Shown here: piece after piece, positions 1-12,381 of the stretch
Layout: every line of letters begins with the position of its first letter
How positions within the stretch are numbered: position 1 is the stretch's first letter
Source of the DNA: Cristatella mucedo
Taxonomy: Eukaryota; Bryozoa; Phylactolaemata; Cristatellidae
NCBI GenBank assembly: GCA_009760855.2
Contig: WPIO01000004.1
Span: forward strand, 5,836,501 to 5,900,500
DNA: 64,000 bases
Reading direction: 5' to 3'
Program-made: the position numbers and the translations under genes
The notes under the pieces: generated by a model
Seen by the model: the letters and a program-made list of their open reading frames with translations, nothing else
Databases searched by the model: none
What the model was told of the DNA's origin: nothing

Positions 1-925
1 CTAGCTCTGCTAGATCTATCAGCTGCCTTCGACCCTATTTATCACGCTATCCTACTTGAACGATTGAGAGCAACGATCGGTCTGGTAGACGTGGCACTGG
101 CGTAGTTTCAATCGTACTTGTCTCATCGTGTTCAGTCCATGTCGTGTGGGGGTCAGGTCGCATCCACCAGACGGGTCACCGGCGGAGTCCCACAAGGGTC
201 CATCCTCGGTTTCTTGCTGCTCTCCATTTATACTCAAACTCTGGGCAAAGTAATTCTGGAATAGGCTATCACTTGTATGCTGACTATACTCAGCTGTATT
301 TTTCATTTAAACTATTGGAATCCGCAGCATGGAATGCAGCAACCGGAATGCAGCAACTGAGTGCTTGCCTTGCAGACATTAAATCCTGGATGTCGGCTAA
401 TTTCCTTAAGCTAAACGACTATTAAACAGAACTGCTACTCACAGGACACCCCAAGCGTGTGACTGAACTACAAGGCTTTTCTCTTCTAATAGGTGATGCT
501 GTTGTACAACCATCACAACAGTGCTCGGAATTTAGGTGTCGTCTTCGACAACCGCCTAAATTTTAAAAGCTTCGTTCAGAATACTGCCTCCACAACTAGC
601 CATCACATCAAATTCCTTTCTAAGATTAGGAATTGTCTACCACTGTGGCTTGCAAAAATTTAACTAGCTCCTTAGCTCTATCTCGGCTAGATGATTAAAA
701 TTCACTGTTGGCTGGGCTACCGAAAAAAGCCGCTAGGCCACTGCAGCTGGCTAGTTTACATGGCTAGTTTACAAATCTGCCCTCAGGTACTGTATGGACA
801 ATAAATTAGCTGTTCCATTCCTCCTCTTAAAGATCGTTGGCGACAGAAGCTTTTGCTTTTCATGAACTAGCTTCCAAAATTCTTGCACTATTTACTCTCC
901 TGCTGCTGACTATGACACACCCTGC
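1..925 (+). mobile_element. Family B LINE fragment, RT to C-terminal region, decayed
   Basis: Broken reverse transcriptase of a CR1/L2-type non-LTR retrotransposon. The first codons read like RT block A (LLDLSAAFD). A block like GGVPQGSILG follows near 185-215, then the YADD-box region degraded to YADYTQLYF near 275-305, then a SWMSANFLKLND segment near 385-420. Around 525-600 the frame resembles RNLGVVFDNRLNF. The end (800-925) reads NKLAVPF..L..VGDRSF, matching the minus-strand copy at 49.9-50.4 kb. Several stops and frameshifts show it is dead. The window edge cuts its 5' side and a SINE interrupts its 3' side. Assignment to the L2/CR1 group rests on motif recognition. Confidence 0.8.
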
Positions 926-929
926 CCAC

Positions 930-1075
930 TAGTTTGGCCCAGTGGTTAAGGTGCTCGCCTCGACCAAGGCCTGGCCGAGGTCGTGGGCTCGAGCCCCGTG
1001 GCATATGTGAAGCGCCTGAATAGAGATCAAGTTCTCTTAGGGTGCTCTACAAATGAGTTATTTACTTATTGATAT
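930..1075 (+). mobile_element. tRNA-derived SINE with LINE-like 3' tail
   Basis: The head TTGGCCCAGTGGTTAAGG resembles a tRNA D-arm / pol III box A. GGGCTCGAGCCCC about 45 bases on resembles box B. The tail TGAAGCGCCTGAATAGAGAT plus CAAGTTCTCTTAGGG closely resembles the 3' end of the L2-like LINEs here (AAGCGCCTAGAAAGAGATTAAGTTCTCTGAGGGCGC). It sits inside a family B LINE whose sequence resumes at about 1086. No target-site duplication could be fixed by eye. Confidence 0.75.
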
Positions 1076-1085
1076 ATACTTATCG

Positions 1086-1275
1086 TTTCCAGCCGTCCTG
1101 AGCTGCTACTTCCATGCTACTCACTACCTCAACTGCTCTCCTGACTCTGCTGTGCTTCCCACTTTCTCTTTGTTGCGTGCGATGAAGTCTGTTGGCAACC
1201 GAATGCGTACCGAAAGCCGCTTAGGCCGTGAGTGCGCTATGCAAAACTCTCCTGCGTAACATCCACGTAGTCTTA
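1086..1275 (+). mobile_element. Family B LINE, 3' end after SINE insertion
   Basis: Continues the family B element broken by the SINE. It reads CYFHATHYLNCSPDSAVLP in one frame, nearly the same as copies at 21.7-21.9 (-), 48.2-48.35 (+) and 49.95-50.15 kb (-). It ends in the shared motif TGCGTAACATCCACGTAGTC before diverging. Conservation among copies may reflect recent relatedness rather than coding function. Confidence 0.75.
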
Positions 1276-1709
1276 ACAAAATAAAAGGGCCCCGGAGCCA
1301 CCACGGGGGCCTGGGTCGCGAGCTGAGATGATGCTTATTCGGAGGGAGCTGCGAGCTCAGTACCTGCTCGCTTGGTATTCCTTGCATTGTTTTGAACCGC
1401 TTAGCATGTTCACTCTCAAGCGTCACTGTGTCACTGCGTCACTGATTTTCTCTAATTTAGTGGTCATTGGTACTGTTATAACTCTGGCGGCTCAATTTAA
1501 CGTCTATCTTTATAATCCTCGCACAAAGTGCAATAAACCCCTAGTTTTAAGACACCCTATCTCCGGAAATGGTCTCAACCTGCTCGCCTTAGCCTGAACT
1601 TGGCTAAAATTGTTTAACTGTCCGACAATTAAATACGATACCCCGACTGGTTTCTTCTTCTTTCTGAGCCCCTAGATCAATCAAAACTGGATGCGGAGCC
1701 GCTGTTATC

Positions 1710-2072
1710 GTGCGCTCAAAATTCGACTTCAAGCCATTTGCAGTACGCTCGAGGAGCTCTTTCGGTATAATTTTCTTGATTTCATCCGACAACAAGCTAC
1801 CGATGGTGGAAGCAATCAATCGCCCACCAGGTACTAAGTCATCCTTTATCTCAGATTTCTCCGATCTCATTTCAATTCTGTGTGCAAGAAATCAGTCTTT
1901 CCTCATTATGGGTGATTTCAAAACTCGCTTTGATAACTTATCTAACGCCTCCTTCAGCACTGAATTTTGTGCACTGACTGACTCGTCTCTTGCGGCTCAT
2001 GTGCATGGCCCTACTCACATCGGCGGTCACACGCTCGACCAAATTTTCTCCTACAACTGCACTTTGTCATAA
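1710..2072 (+). pseudogene. LINE apurinic-type endonuclease domain remnant
   Basis: A 120-codon open stretch matches the C-terminal half of retrotransposon APE-like endonucleases, which nick target DNA for target-primed reverse transcription. Visible landmarks: a RPPG block near residues 38-41, LIMGDF near 66-71 (the family has GDFN, here GDFK), and PTHIGGHTLDQIFS near 101-114, containing the TH and LD residues typical of the last catalytic blocks. The Asn to Lys change, an in-frame stop in the N-terminal part near 1597 and missing flanks argue against activity. Confidence 0.75.
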
Positions 2073-2475
2073 CCAATTATTACCGAATCCTGCTTATCTG
2101 ACTACACGCAGATCTCGTTCACTCTACAGTGTGTGCCCTCCTCGTCATCTAAACTCACCTGCCTGTGAATCGCGAAACCTCAAGACCCTTGACGTCGGTG
2201 CTGTCCGTGCGATAAAACGTGCCTCGCCTCTGCGGCTCGATCCTCCTACCGCCCCCTTGTCAGCATTGGTAGATTGCTACAACACGACACTAGCTGACAT
2301 GCTCGGTGAATCTGCACCTCTGACTAAGTACACTGTGCGCCCTCACCCAGAAGGCCTTTTTTACCGCAGACATTACACCAGCTAGGTCTACTAAGCCTGA
2401 AAAGCATACAATCAGGATCGGGACTGACTGGCATCATCGACTGGCATACGACGACTACTGTAGATCGTACCACAA

Positions 2476-2535
2476 ATCCACGCAGTCTTCATGGCTTTGT
2501 GGAGTTAAAGACGGAGATACATTACCAATTACCAA
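2476..2535 (+). mobile_element. Family B LINE 3'-terminal fragment inside an L2 copy
   Basis: The stretch with TTTGTGGAGTTAAAGACGGA then GATACATTACC matches the 3' terminus of family B at 49.93-49.98 kb (reverse complement) and 48.36-48.39 kb. It lies between the endonuclease and RT parts of the family A copy, so it is probably a short nested, 5'-truncated insertion. Confidence 0.55.
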
Positions 2536-4260
2536 TCGACCCTAGCAAAGGCCAAGCCTAGCTTCTCTAACGACACCGTTGAATCGCAGACGCACAGTTC
2601 AAAAATGCAAATGTCTACGATCATCCATCTCCTTAACCACCCCCAGGTTAGCTCCTTACCCAATGATACCTTTGATGATCTAGCTGATCGCTTCTCTAGC
2701 TTCTTTGTCATCAAGATAGAAAAGATCAGGGAGTCCATCTCTAAGATGGCAGCCTCCCCCGTGAAATCCTGTCCTTCAATTCCGTGCAGCACCTAATTCT
2801 CTATATTCAAGGTTTCTAGTTTCTCTCCTTAAGGTCATACCCCAATCAAAGAAGACAACTAGTCCTCTGGATCTTATTACCACTGCCCTACTTCTAGGAT
2901 GAGTTGGTCTGCTGCTGCCATGCATAACTAACATCATAAATATTTCATTAGCTTCAGGTCATGTCCTAGCACCTCCCAAAAAGGCTGTAATCATGCCACT
3001 ACTCAAGAAAGCAACACTAGACAGAGAGAACTTGAGCAACTTCCGTCCAGTCTTCTTTCTGTTGTTCCTATCAAAGACACTGGAACTAGTCATGGCAGAT
3101 CAGCTGAAACTCATTTATTGAAACTTCAAACCTTGCTAGTAAGTTCCAGTCAGGTTTTGAAGCTAATCGCTCCACAGAGTCAGCATTGCTTCAGGCGTAT
3201 AACGACCTACTTAGGAATGCAGACTTAGGTAGAGTATCTCTGCTTATTTTACTCGATCTTTTGGCAGCTGTTTATATCGATCAACAAGTCTATTTTGGAG
3301 CGCCTCTCATCTCACCTGGGCATAACTGGCACTGAATTGCAATGGATCAGGTCCTATCCCAGTGGGAGACTCTAGAGTATTGATATGAATGAAAACAGAT
3401 CATCCAAGGAACCTCTGAAATATGGTGCACCACAAGGATCTGTGCTTGGTCCCGCTCTTTCATGGTTTATACTCTCCCTCTTGCCGATGTTATTGCCAAG
3501 CACAGTCTATGCTTTTACTTCTATACGGATGACACTCAGTTGTTACTTTGCTTGGATCCCTCTCAGCCCTCCAGAACCACAAATTCTCTCAACTCTCTTG
3601 CTGCATGTATTGATGACATCCGTACATGGATGGCAGCACTTAAATTGAATGATGATAAAACCAACTTACTAGTTATAGGTAAACCAAGTGTGATTCAGAA
3701 TTGGAAAGGCTAACGCTCACAATCGGCTCTGCCAGCATATTTCCTGTTGAATCTGCACGAAGTCTAGGTGTCATGTTCCAAAGTGACCTTTCAATAGACG
3801 ACCACATCAGCTCTACAGTAAAGTCCGCCTACTTTCAGCCACGTAGAATTGCTCATATTCGAGTTTGCTTAGGCAGGGATACCACATCTAAATTGGTCCA
3901 TGCATTTGTGGCATGCCGTTTTGACTTCTATAACTCACTGCTTGCTGGCCTACCGGCCTGTGCAATCAGGCGCTTACAGCTGGTGCAAAACTCTGCAGCT
4001 AGGCTTGTCTGTCGTGAGCGTTGCAGTTGCCACATTACACCACTTTTCGCCGACCTGTACTGGCTCCCAGTCAAGCAACGCATCGACTTCAAGTTTTTGT
4101 CACTCAATTTTAGGCCCCTTTATTCTTTGGCTCTAGCCTACCTATCAAATCTACTCCCCCACCATACGCTAAGCATCGAGCCAGCCGCTTCTCAGAATCC
4201 AATTATCTGCCCTTGTACCTTGTACAAATCTCAAATCCTTAGGAGACCGTGCGTAGCATG

Positions 4261-6310
4261 TGCATTTGTTGCAGTAATTGTATAGCCTGTATGAAACCGG
4301 TGCGGCACTAACCCGAGGCTTATCACACACCTCGTTATTAAGTCCTACTGCATCCGATCCGGTCCGAGCGTTCCAGCCCTCTCTATTTGTTGCTTTCATG
4401 ATGCTGAGGCTTAAGCAAGTCCTCGATTTTTTTACTTGCTTTGCATGAACTGCAGGTGCAGGGCCTTTCATCCAAATAGTTATCTCTTGGTTTATGGCTT
4501 TTTTAGTTCAATCAGCTTATGGTGCTGATTCGAGATTGCCTAGACTGCATCGACTCGGAGAAGAAGGTCAAGGCCGCGATCAAGCCGAATGCTAGCGACA
4601 AGCCTGAGATACAGATATCGGAGCCCGACCAGTAAGCCACAGCGCTCTCCGCACAGTGGCTCTATCGATGGCGGTAGGCATTGCAGGTGCTTTGCAGTGG
4701 GCACTGGATCCTCGCTCAGTGTCAGGCCCCCCTCAGTTTCCACTAACTAAATTAGTCTCTACAGGTTGACGGTAACGCTCTGAGGCAGTGGAGGGGAGAG
4801 GTTTCGCAGGTGTTCGCCTGAAAATCCAAAATGACTGGATGGAAGTCTACGCCTTCCAGATTAGGCCACCTGTCCTGGTTCGGCTACACTTTTGCTTATA
4901 ACGTCGCGTGACCCGGCATCCGTTTAGGGGTAAAAATAGACTTTCGCGGACCGAGTTCAACGACTGCTTCAGTGCAGACTTCACTTCGGTGCAGCACTTC
5001 CCTCAGTGCGGCAGTCACTGGGTCGGAAGAGATTTAGAGACAAGGAAGGAGCACTTCCTGGTAATGCCTACGCATTTGGGGGACACGACTGCGTATCTAC
5101 ATAGCTGGCCCCTGCAGTGGGCTAGGTGCCGAAATTATCCTGTCAAAGATAAATCCTGACTGGACGACATCGCCGCTTGGGGACCGAAACAGCCACTGGC
5201 GGATCAAGGGGCAAGGGGCAAGGGGCAAATACCTCCCTTACAGCGAGGCAGGGATTTGGGCCGCCCTCGGGCCTCCTGCGCTCCTCAACTCCTCTTATTC
5301 CTTACCAACGACGAAATCCTGTCGTAACTCTACCATATATGAATATGCTTCCTTTATAGCAAATGCAGAGTGCCTAGGAAGAACTTTAGTTCTCTGACGG
5401 CTATATGCAATGTATCATTATTATTACTAGGTGAGCAACCGCCGAATTTGCATCGAATAAACTGTATGATTTTTCGCCACGATTTTCCGCCAATTGCGTA
5501 TCTAGCCCTGCCTACATGAAAATCTTGCTGGTCTTGCCCCTTGAATAAAAATTATTTCGTAGGTTGTGCCCAATGGTTAAAAATCCCGGCTTCGCCTCTG
5601 GTTGAAACTGTATTAACTTAATATGATCACGGCACTACCTGGGTTTTCTTTAAATTTGGCATTCATTAGCATTTGCATAAATTTTGGTGTAAATTATTCA
5701 AAGATAATCGTAGTTTGGCTCGTCTTTATCTTGCGTTCTCCCCGTTTCGTATTTCACAACTTATTCGAACAAGTCACCAGTACAAATAAATAAGCCGTGT
5801 GGTTTACTTAGCTAAATGCTGGGTAGTAGTTGGTTGTGCTATAGCTCTTAAACTGAGGGCTCACTTCCATATATCCTGCCGATGGTGCAGCTTTGCTCCG
5901 GCTGTCATATGCAACTGCGATCAGCACTTCGGATTTTCTTGGGCGTATTATTGTGCGATTTACGTTGTGTTAAATTCTCCAATTTTAACTAGAAGTCTTC
6001 TACTTCAATTACGCTCTCACGTTTTTTTGCTCAACGTGAATGTGGTTGGCAACAAATGACAATCCCAAAAGTGACTTGAATATTGAGCTGGCGGAGAATC
6101 TCTTCCGTTTAGCGACAGCAGAGTTTAAAAGGGTCGAGTAACTGTAGAAGAAGCACATCAACGATCTATATCACTCCCGCACAGTGAAAACACGACGAGC
6201 ATGGCAGATGAGGATCTCTCTTTGAATGCATTTCTTCCATGGAAAAAGCATCGTGTGTCTGGCGTAGACCACTTCTCCAGAATCGTAATAGTTTCACAGA
6301 TCGGTCATTG
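4261..6310. other. No gene recognised
   Basis: AT-moderate DNA with no convincing coding run. A tandem GGGGCAA motif (three copies) lies at 5210-5228. A possible SINE head (GTGCCCAATGGTTAA) is at 5566-5580 but has no clear box B or tail. An open run of 83 codons at 4908-5159 resembles nothing I recognise. Confidence 0.5.
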
Positions 6311-6319
6311 GGAAGGGGG

Positions 6320-6440
6320 GGGGGTCACTCAGTCTATCCCGCGCACACCGATCCGCTCAACGGCATTACTCTAGCCCAAGGGTTGAAGTACCACTCCTGT
6401 GCCGACGTCACCAAACTGCATCTTTCGTTTAGCCGTCGCG
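6320..6440 (+). mobile_element. LINE reverse transcriptase remnant
   Basis: The frame beginning near 6239 reads HSVYPAHTDPLNGITLAQG then LKYHSCADVTKLHLSF. This matches the RT stretch ahead of and through the catalytic YADD box of L2/CR1 elements (VYT.PL..II..HGLKYHFYADDTQLYLSF). The catalytic box is degraded to CADVTKL, so it is inactive. The small size gives no family assignment. Confidence 0.6.
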
Positions 6441-7248
6441 GCAAAACCGTTTCCTGAGTCTGGGATTAGAGGCTTTCAGAGGCTTCGCTGCGATCGCCTC
6501 CAGAGAATGGGCCAGGGTGACTCGGCCGCGAGAAAAACAAGCTTCGACCATAGACAGAAAGAATATCACGTCTGTGGCTCTAATTCCTAATGTCGACTTT
6601 GGCCAAACCTGCGGCCATGATTTGAGGGGCTGTTGATTCCTGCAAACCGAAGTGGAAGCCACAGTCGTGCAGTGATGAAAGCCTGATGAATGGAGGGCGA
6701 GTAAAGCCAGATAGCCCCATGACACTAGCCCCACTAGCCCTGGGCTTACCCTGCTTCCGATGAGGACGGTCAGCTCAAAGAGAGGCTAAAAAGATTGTCC
6801 CCTCCCCATTGCACTACGCCCAGAGTCGAAAGTCGGACTTGGAGGGCGCTACGGTCGCTAGGTTTGACGCGCTGACACGTACCGGGCGACGCGTCTCGAC
6901 GTGATCATTCTCCTGATTAGTCACCTTGCGCAGCTCGTTCGGCTCAGCTACGCGTATAGGAAAATAGATTACTATTTTTGTGTCCTACGAACCACGAGTG
7001 ATTCCTTCGTGTTTGAGACTGACAAAATGAAGAGCTCTTCGGTCCGCGCCATAATTCGGTAGCATAATCTCGCGGCCTTCACCCTGGTGGAGCCAGTGAG
7101 ACTCGCTGGCGGCCGTAGCTCGGCAGCCTCCGCTTCCGAAAAATCGCCAGAATATTGGCTTTGGGATGGGGCCCGATTGGCAAACCGGACGGAGCAAGAT
7201 TGAAATTCCCGACTTGGGCTGTCCAATGCGCGAAGTTCCCTCTCTCTC
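6441..7248. other. No gene recognised
   Basis: Unique-looking sequence of mixed composition. Open frames exist on both strands but lack splice-bounded or family-like features. Confidence 0.45.
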
Positions 7249-7251
7249 TCC

Positions 7252-7283
<32 letters not shown>

Positions 7284-7502
7284 GTATATATATATATATA
7301 TGTATCCTGTATATATATATATATATATCCCTCTATATATATGTATATATATATATATATATATACAGAGAGAGAGAGAGCTAGTAAGTATATATAGCGA
7401 GAGTAAAAAAAAATATATATATATATATCTATATATAGTATGTAAAGTATATATATATATCCTTTACTTTAAAGTATATATATATATAAATATATATATA
7501 TA
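7249..7502. repeat. (TA)n / (TATATG)n AT-rich microsatellite
   Basis: Almost continuous TA alternation with TATG interruptions, a short (GA)n block at 7368-7380 and a poly-A run near 7406. Spurious Tyr/Ile open frames arise from it. Confidence 0.95.
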
Positions 7503-7504
7503 TC

Positions 7505-7640
7505 GAGCCGCTCACTGCCTATGGACTCGCTTCCCTGAGTCATTTCAGTTCCGTCACGGAAAGACAACGCTGCGCCATCTTGCCCCATGGCGGATCTTCT
7601 CTCTTTAATCAGTAGAGATACGTATAGATATGTATCTCAT
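7505..7640 (+). repeat. Unnamed dispersed repeat, copy 1
   Basis: Shares GCTCACTGCCTRTGGACTCG, then GTCACGGAAGA...CGCTGCGCCATCT, then CTTTAAT..GTAG.GATA, in the same order with the 19548-19705 stretch. Conserved order over about 135 bases indicates a dispersed repeat family. Class unknown; no protein or pol III motifs seen. Confidence 0.6.
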
Positions 7641-7795
7641 TTGCATAGCATCTTAGGCGAACTTAATCTGTATCTGGGAGCTTTACGTACGCCGAAGGGC
7701 TCGAGCCCACGACCTCGCTCCTCAAATGCAACTACCCTGACCTCGGTCATCAAAGGCGAGAACTTTGACCCTTTGGTCAAACCGGAGTGTCAGCT
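7641..7795 (-). mobile_element. tRNA-derived SINE, minus orientation, decayed
   Basis: On the minus strand the order is head (TTTGACCAAAGGGTCAAAG region), box B-like GGGCTCGAGCCC complement near 7697-7708, then the LINE-like tail as TTAGGCGAACTTAATCTG near 7651-7668 on the plus strand. It matches the SINE at 930-1075, with an extra insertion between boxes. Confidence 0.6.
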
Positions 7796-7898
7796 AAAGA
7801 CCAGCGGCTACGCAGCTAGTCGCCTGAGAAGCCCTGAATTCCGATTGATTATTCATTGATATTGAAATTATTGAAATATTACATATTATATATAACTA

Positions 7899-7933
<35 letters not shown>

Positions 7934-9411
7934 ACATATTGAAATTGATATTCCGAGGAGCATGTTTTAGCTAATATGTCACGCTACAATTTCTTCGCCG
8001 CTTCGTTTCTCTGACGGCCCGGTACAGTTCTGAATTTGAGTGAACTCTAACCTCTCCGGTAGCTTGGATAAGCCAACATTACTCTATCCAACTCACTGCA
8101 AGACAGTGCATACAGGAGAGTTGGCGACATGCACGGTATCATGCTTACAGGTGCGTACAACATCAAACACGCATCACGCGTCTTTAGGCCACCATGCTAA
8201 TGCAAAGATTGTTACAAGCGGGTCACTGCTGCTTCCGCGCCAGGACAGAACTAGGACGCAAAACACAGTGCTCTTGGTAGAGCTAGTCTCAGCTGAGGCC
8301 CAACGAATACTGGCGACGCCTGAACGCTGTATCTCGGCTAGAGACTTGTAGGCGCAGCACCAACGCACGCAGGTACGCAGGAAGTAGCGGAACGAGGCAG
8401 AGGCAAAGAGCGCCCCTACCTTAACGTAACAAGGCCACATCCGTAACGTAAACAAGCCTATTTGACGGCAGGGGAGGGCTACAGTGGTTCAATTCGGCCA
8501 AGTGACGTTCCCAGCATCTCGGAGCTCAAATCGGCTCTCGTCTTCGGGGGGGGGGAGGAAGCACTAAATCGTTGCCCCACGACTACTCTACGACCTCGGC
8601 TTTTCTGCTGCATTGGCCAAATATATTCACAGAGTCGGCTCATAGCCTTCATAATTCAGAAACGGCTAGTTATGTACACATCGGCTTCCTTACCTGACTA
8701 CTGATTTCGCATGCCGCCGTTTAAGTCAGTTAAAGTCACCGTGTGATCGGACCTGCGATTAGTTGCATGCCCCAGGATCATCCATATGTCAGCAGGCGCA
8801 GCATGTAGCAACAAAAATGTACGCTCGTTGGAGATAAGTAAGGGAAAGTTGACCGGAAGTTCCGCGTCTTTGGCTTAGACTTAAACTATGCAGTTTCATT
8901 CCAGGTTGCCGGAAATTACTTTCAATTCATACGAGCTGAAGGCTCTATCGCTTATAGATTTCCATTTAGTGCGAGCAAGGCGAGATAACTAGATGGTGAT
9001 GAGCCGAGCCGGTAAGAGCTCACATACCGGGTTTCATTTTGAGGCCGGACTGGTTTTAATAAAAATAGGGTCGTCATCCACAACTAGTCTCACGAATTTT
9101 TTCGATATGAACTGGTGATGGTCGGAAAAGTAACTTCAGCGATCTGTTCACGATCGTCCTACTTATGATCCTATTAAACTTGTTTACTCAGCATCTGCCT
9201 CAGATAGTCTGCTAACACCAGTTCCTTAACTGGCTTACAAAGAAGAGTAAACTGGTATCCTACCGTCCGAAGGGGCACACGCTGCAAACCTTGGTGTCAT
9301 CTCTGATGTAGATGCGTTGACAATGCCGCACTAAGGTTTGTGGTAAGATTCAGCTGCAAACTGTAATTCGAAGATTTAGTTATGCCAACTCTCTACTTCA
9401 ATCAACCTTTA

Positions 9412-9413
<2 letters not shown>
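7796..9413. other. No gene recognised; contains an (ATT)n run
   Basis: An (ATT)n microsatellite spans about 7898-7931, a repeat type that elsewhere here marks LINE tails, but no adjacent LINE body is visible. Around 9290-9312 'AACCTTGGTGTCATCTCTGA' resembles the LINE motif NLGVIS, so part of 9060-9330 may be a very old LINE fossil. A G-run lies at 8545-8555. Confidence 0.4.
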
Positions 9414-9463
<50 letters not shown>

Positions 9464-9531
9464 GTCTGTCTCTTGGTCTTTCTGTCTCTCTGTCTGTCTC
9501 TGTCTGTCTGTCTCTCTATGTCTCTTTATCT
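9414..9531 (+). repeat. (CT)n with (CTGT)n continuation
   Basis: About 45 bases of pure CT, followed by CTGT/CTCTGT blocks. The pyrimidine-rich strand is plus. Confidence 0.95.
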
Positions 9532-10299
9532 GAGCATTAGACAGTTGCACTAGCGACAGTTTTCGAAGACAATAAGTGGAATTATTGAATGCACGATCCG
9601 CTTGGAGCAGCATAGATGCAATACCCTGCTGCTCTAGAATAGCAGAACATGCTTCAAGACGAGGTACCAGTCAATTACTTGTAAGATGGCAACCGCCTTA
9701 AGTTTCTCAAAGGCCTGCTAGTGACCCTCGTTCCAGGTCTCAGGGAACTTTATTCTGCGTCCACCTCAGCCGGGAAGTTATGGCTTAAGAAAGCCTGCGG
9801 AGAAACCTGGCCAAATAGTTTTTCATGTACAGTAAAACTTTTGACGTCAGCGTCGGAGTTTGCAACCGTAAGCTTCCATATCGCCTGTACTACTTTATCT
9901 GGTGTAGTTTGTACGCTGTTGACCTAAAACAGTTGGTTCTGATATGGTCGTCCCCTCCAACGGAATAGACACTGCATTCAGACCATGGTACCTGCTCAGA
10001 AGCACATGGTGGATATGTTCATAGTGTCCCTCAACACCACAGAGCCCTTAACCAAGACGTCGTCAATGTTCGAGAAAATGTACTAGTATCGGCAACGCTG
10101 TCCTAGATACGGTAAACACTTCTAGATAGGAAGATAAGAATAGCAATAATACATTTACAGATAGCACCCTCAAAGAACTAAATGGCTTTCGAGGCATTTA
10201 ACATGTGCTGTAAAGAAAGCAAGTCAATATAAATAGAGATAGCGTGCACTGCGTCAGTACGTAAAAGCATGCACTGCGTCAGCGTAAGCATTCGGAAGC
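9532..10299. other. No gene recognised
   Basis: Mixed-composition sequence. The last 60 bases (10240-10299) carry repeated GCATGCACTGCGTCAG-like motifs resembling the L2 3' UTR in minus orientation. Confidence 0.4.
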
Positions 10300-10780
10300 A
10301 TAAGGAAGCATTCACCAGGACCTGCTTCGAGGAATTCGTAGGTTCGTTTTTAGTTTCTTATTCGTTTTTAATTTTCTTTTTTCTTTTCGCCAAGTCAAGT
10401 GAAGTTGTTACGCTAGTCCGCTAGTCAGGAGTGGTTCCAGGCTTTGGGAGCACACGAACTAAAGGCACTGTCTCTAAAGGATCTGAGATTGGTTCGAGTC
10501 GTAGCTAGACGACTCGAGACGACTTGAGTCATGAGAGCCGGTGGTACGATGCCAAGCCAGATTGAGATGTAGTTTTCTGATAGGCTAGCCAGATCAAGAG
10601 AATAGAGGGACATACAAGTGAAAAACGAAACCTTGAGATTGATGAGCTACTTGATGAGGAGCCGGCGCAGGTCTGTGAGAAGCGCTGTAATGCCTTGGTT
10701 GCGAATCTCGTTACAGACAAGTCTGGCTGCAGAGCATTGCACCAACCGTGAGGGTCCTAGTGCGCAGGTTGGATATACTA
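10300..10780 (-). mobile_element. Decayed L2-like LINE (family A), C-terminal part
   Basis: The minus-strand copy is recognisable from shared blocks: TTCCAGGCTTTGGGAGCA near 10436-10453, ACTAAAGGCACTGTCTC, GGTGGTACGATGCCAAGCC, AGTGAAAAACGAAACCTTGA, and GACAAGTCTGGCTGCAGAG near 10717-10735. These match the RT C-terminal domain of the better copy at 22.4-24.0 kb. Many indels; the tail is not recognisable. Confidence 0.75.
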
Positions 10781-12332
10781 AAGGGATGTGTGGAAATCGA
10801 TAGCATCAAAGGGGCGTGGCCACAGCGGTCAGCATGCTGCTAGCAGCATCTAGGACTAATCACAAGATGTCTGCGTCGCATCAAGTGCACTGAAGTGATT
10901 GTCGTCATTTAGGTTATCTAAATCTCGTCAAGCCTTTTGCAGCTGATAATGCTCATGGTGTGTGGCCTAATAAGAGACCCTGGATCTATACATGGACACA
11001 ATATCACTGATCCAGGCTTGGTGGCTGAAATAGTAGTACTAACCCAGTCAGTGTCCTAAGTGATCACGACAAATTTACTAGCCTTGGACATTTAGATGAG
11101 CCGGTACAGCACACTGCTATGACATCTGAAGGACACGCGGCTCCCGGCACGTGACGCTTTCTGTGCCGATAGTATTCGAGTCGTGAGCTTCACCAGTGTG
11201 GTGCAGTTCAGTTTCTCTTATAGTTCAGGTATTTAGCCTTTGCCTTCAAGGAGAAGCAAATTTGAGCCATTCGCTCGAGAGTCATACTGGTCTTAGTCAG
11301 CAAGGAGCCACTTAATGCATTTAAAGATGCGCCCGTTACGACAATCGGATCTCGATTGATTTCTTCAGCCTCACCAGAACATGGAAGTCGCGTGTATTTT
11401 CGGAACGAAGTAAGTCTGTGCGAAAGATAACAACTGAGAGCCCCTCTTTCTGCCGAGCTTACGAGACAGCACGATGTTGAATCTTCGCAGGTTTCTGCCT
11501 GCCGTGAGTGAAGCTGACCACTAACCTGTCGACAACCTTATTCAGGCAACTTTTGGCTAGAGTGTCGCCGTCGACCTTATTGGCGTAGTCGGGAACCTAG
11601 AAATGTAACCAGGTTTTCAAGCTGACCAGACTTTTCAAGACTGACAAGTCTTTTATAAATGCGATCTGCGAACGCCATAGTGCCATCAGGCGAGGGCTGC
11701 TTTGCTGTGGTTCTATGGCAGACCCTTGGCACTTCTATAGAGAGGCTAATGGTGGTGGCTGCTCTAAGTAACAAATGTTAAAGCGAGAAAGCCTTCTAGT
11801 TTGACGCTTTCAAGAGTGCTGTTTAATAAGCTAGGCTTTGACCATGCCGTAGATATGAATATCTGCACTGCACTGCGGCACTTGTCTCAAGTCATGCTTC
11901 AAAGAGGTGCAACCAGCATCCAGCTAACACGGCGTCTTTTGTTCATAGAGCCAGCTCACTACCTGATATGGGCGAAGAGTGCCCTTAGAAGGCTGCTAAG
12001 CATAGTCGCCACCGTCTGTGTATACTTATGATAAATAAACACGTTACGAGATATATTTTCTATAAACTTCGGCAAGCGTTATGTAGCTGTTGACAAGAGC
12101 TCCAGGATGGCAATAGCTCTTACTAAAGCACGTCTATTATCTTACAAGAAAAGGATGGCTATTAAGCAACTGCAAACAGATGCTCTTTTTATGCTGGGTG
12201 CTCGCATTGCCTTTAAAGCTGCCGGCGGCGAAACCAGGCTACGGCTGAGACGCGCATGATGCCTATATTGCCTCGAAGCTTCTCACCTGTTGCTTAATAA
12301 ATCGCGGCAATCGTCGATGTTATTCACCACGT

Positions 12333-12334
<2 letters not shown>
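10781..12334. other. No gene recognised
   Basis: No splice-bounded coding run or known repeat was identified. Could contain older transposon debris. Confidence 0.4.

Positions 12335-12381
<47 letters not shown>

Larger units (their letters stand above)
1500..4260 (+). mobile_element. Long degenerate L2-like LINE (family A), endonuclease to RT C-terminus
   Basis: The most complete family A copy by length, though heavily mutated. Order: start of an APE-type endonuclease near 1560-1605 (NLLALA-stop-TWL, normally ..AETWL), endonuclease body to about 2072, a linker, the pre-RT region near 2600-2790 (LADRFSSFFVIKIEKIR), RT near 3030-3720 (FRPVFFLLFLSKTLE, FQSGFEANRSTESAL, YGAPQGSVLGP, FYTDDTQLLL), then the C-terminal region 3720-4240 (RSLGVMFQSDLSIDDHIS, RLQLVQNSAARLVCRER, LPVKQRIDF). 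Many stops and frameshifts: dead. The 3' UTR and tail are missing after about 4260. A small family B 3' fragment lies at 2476-2535. Confidence 0.85.
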
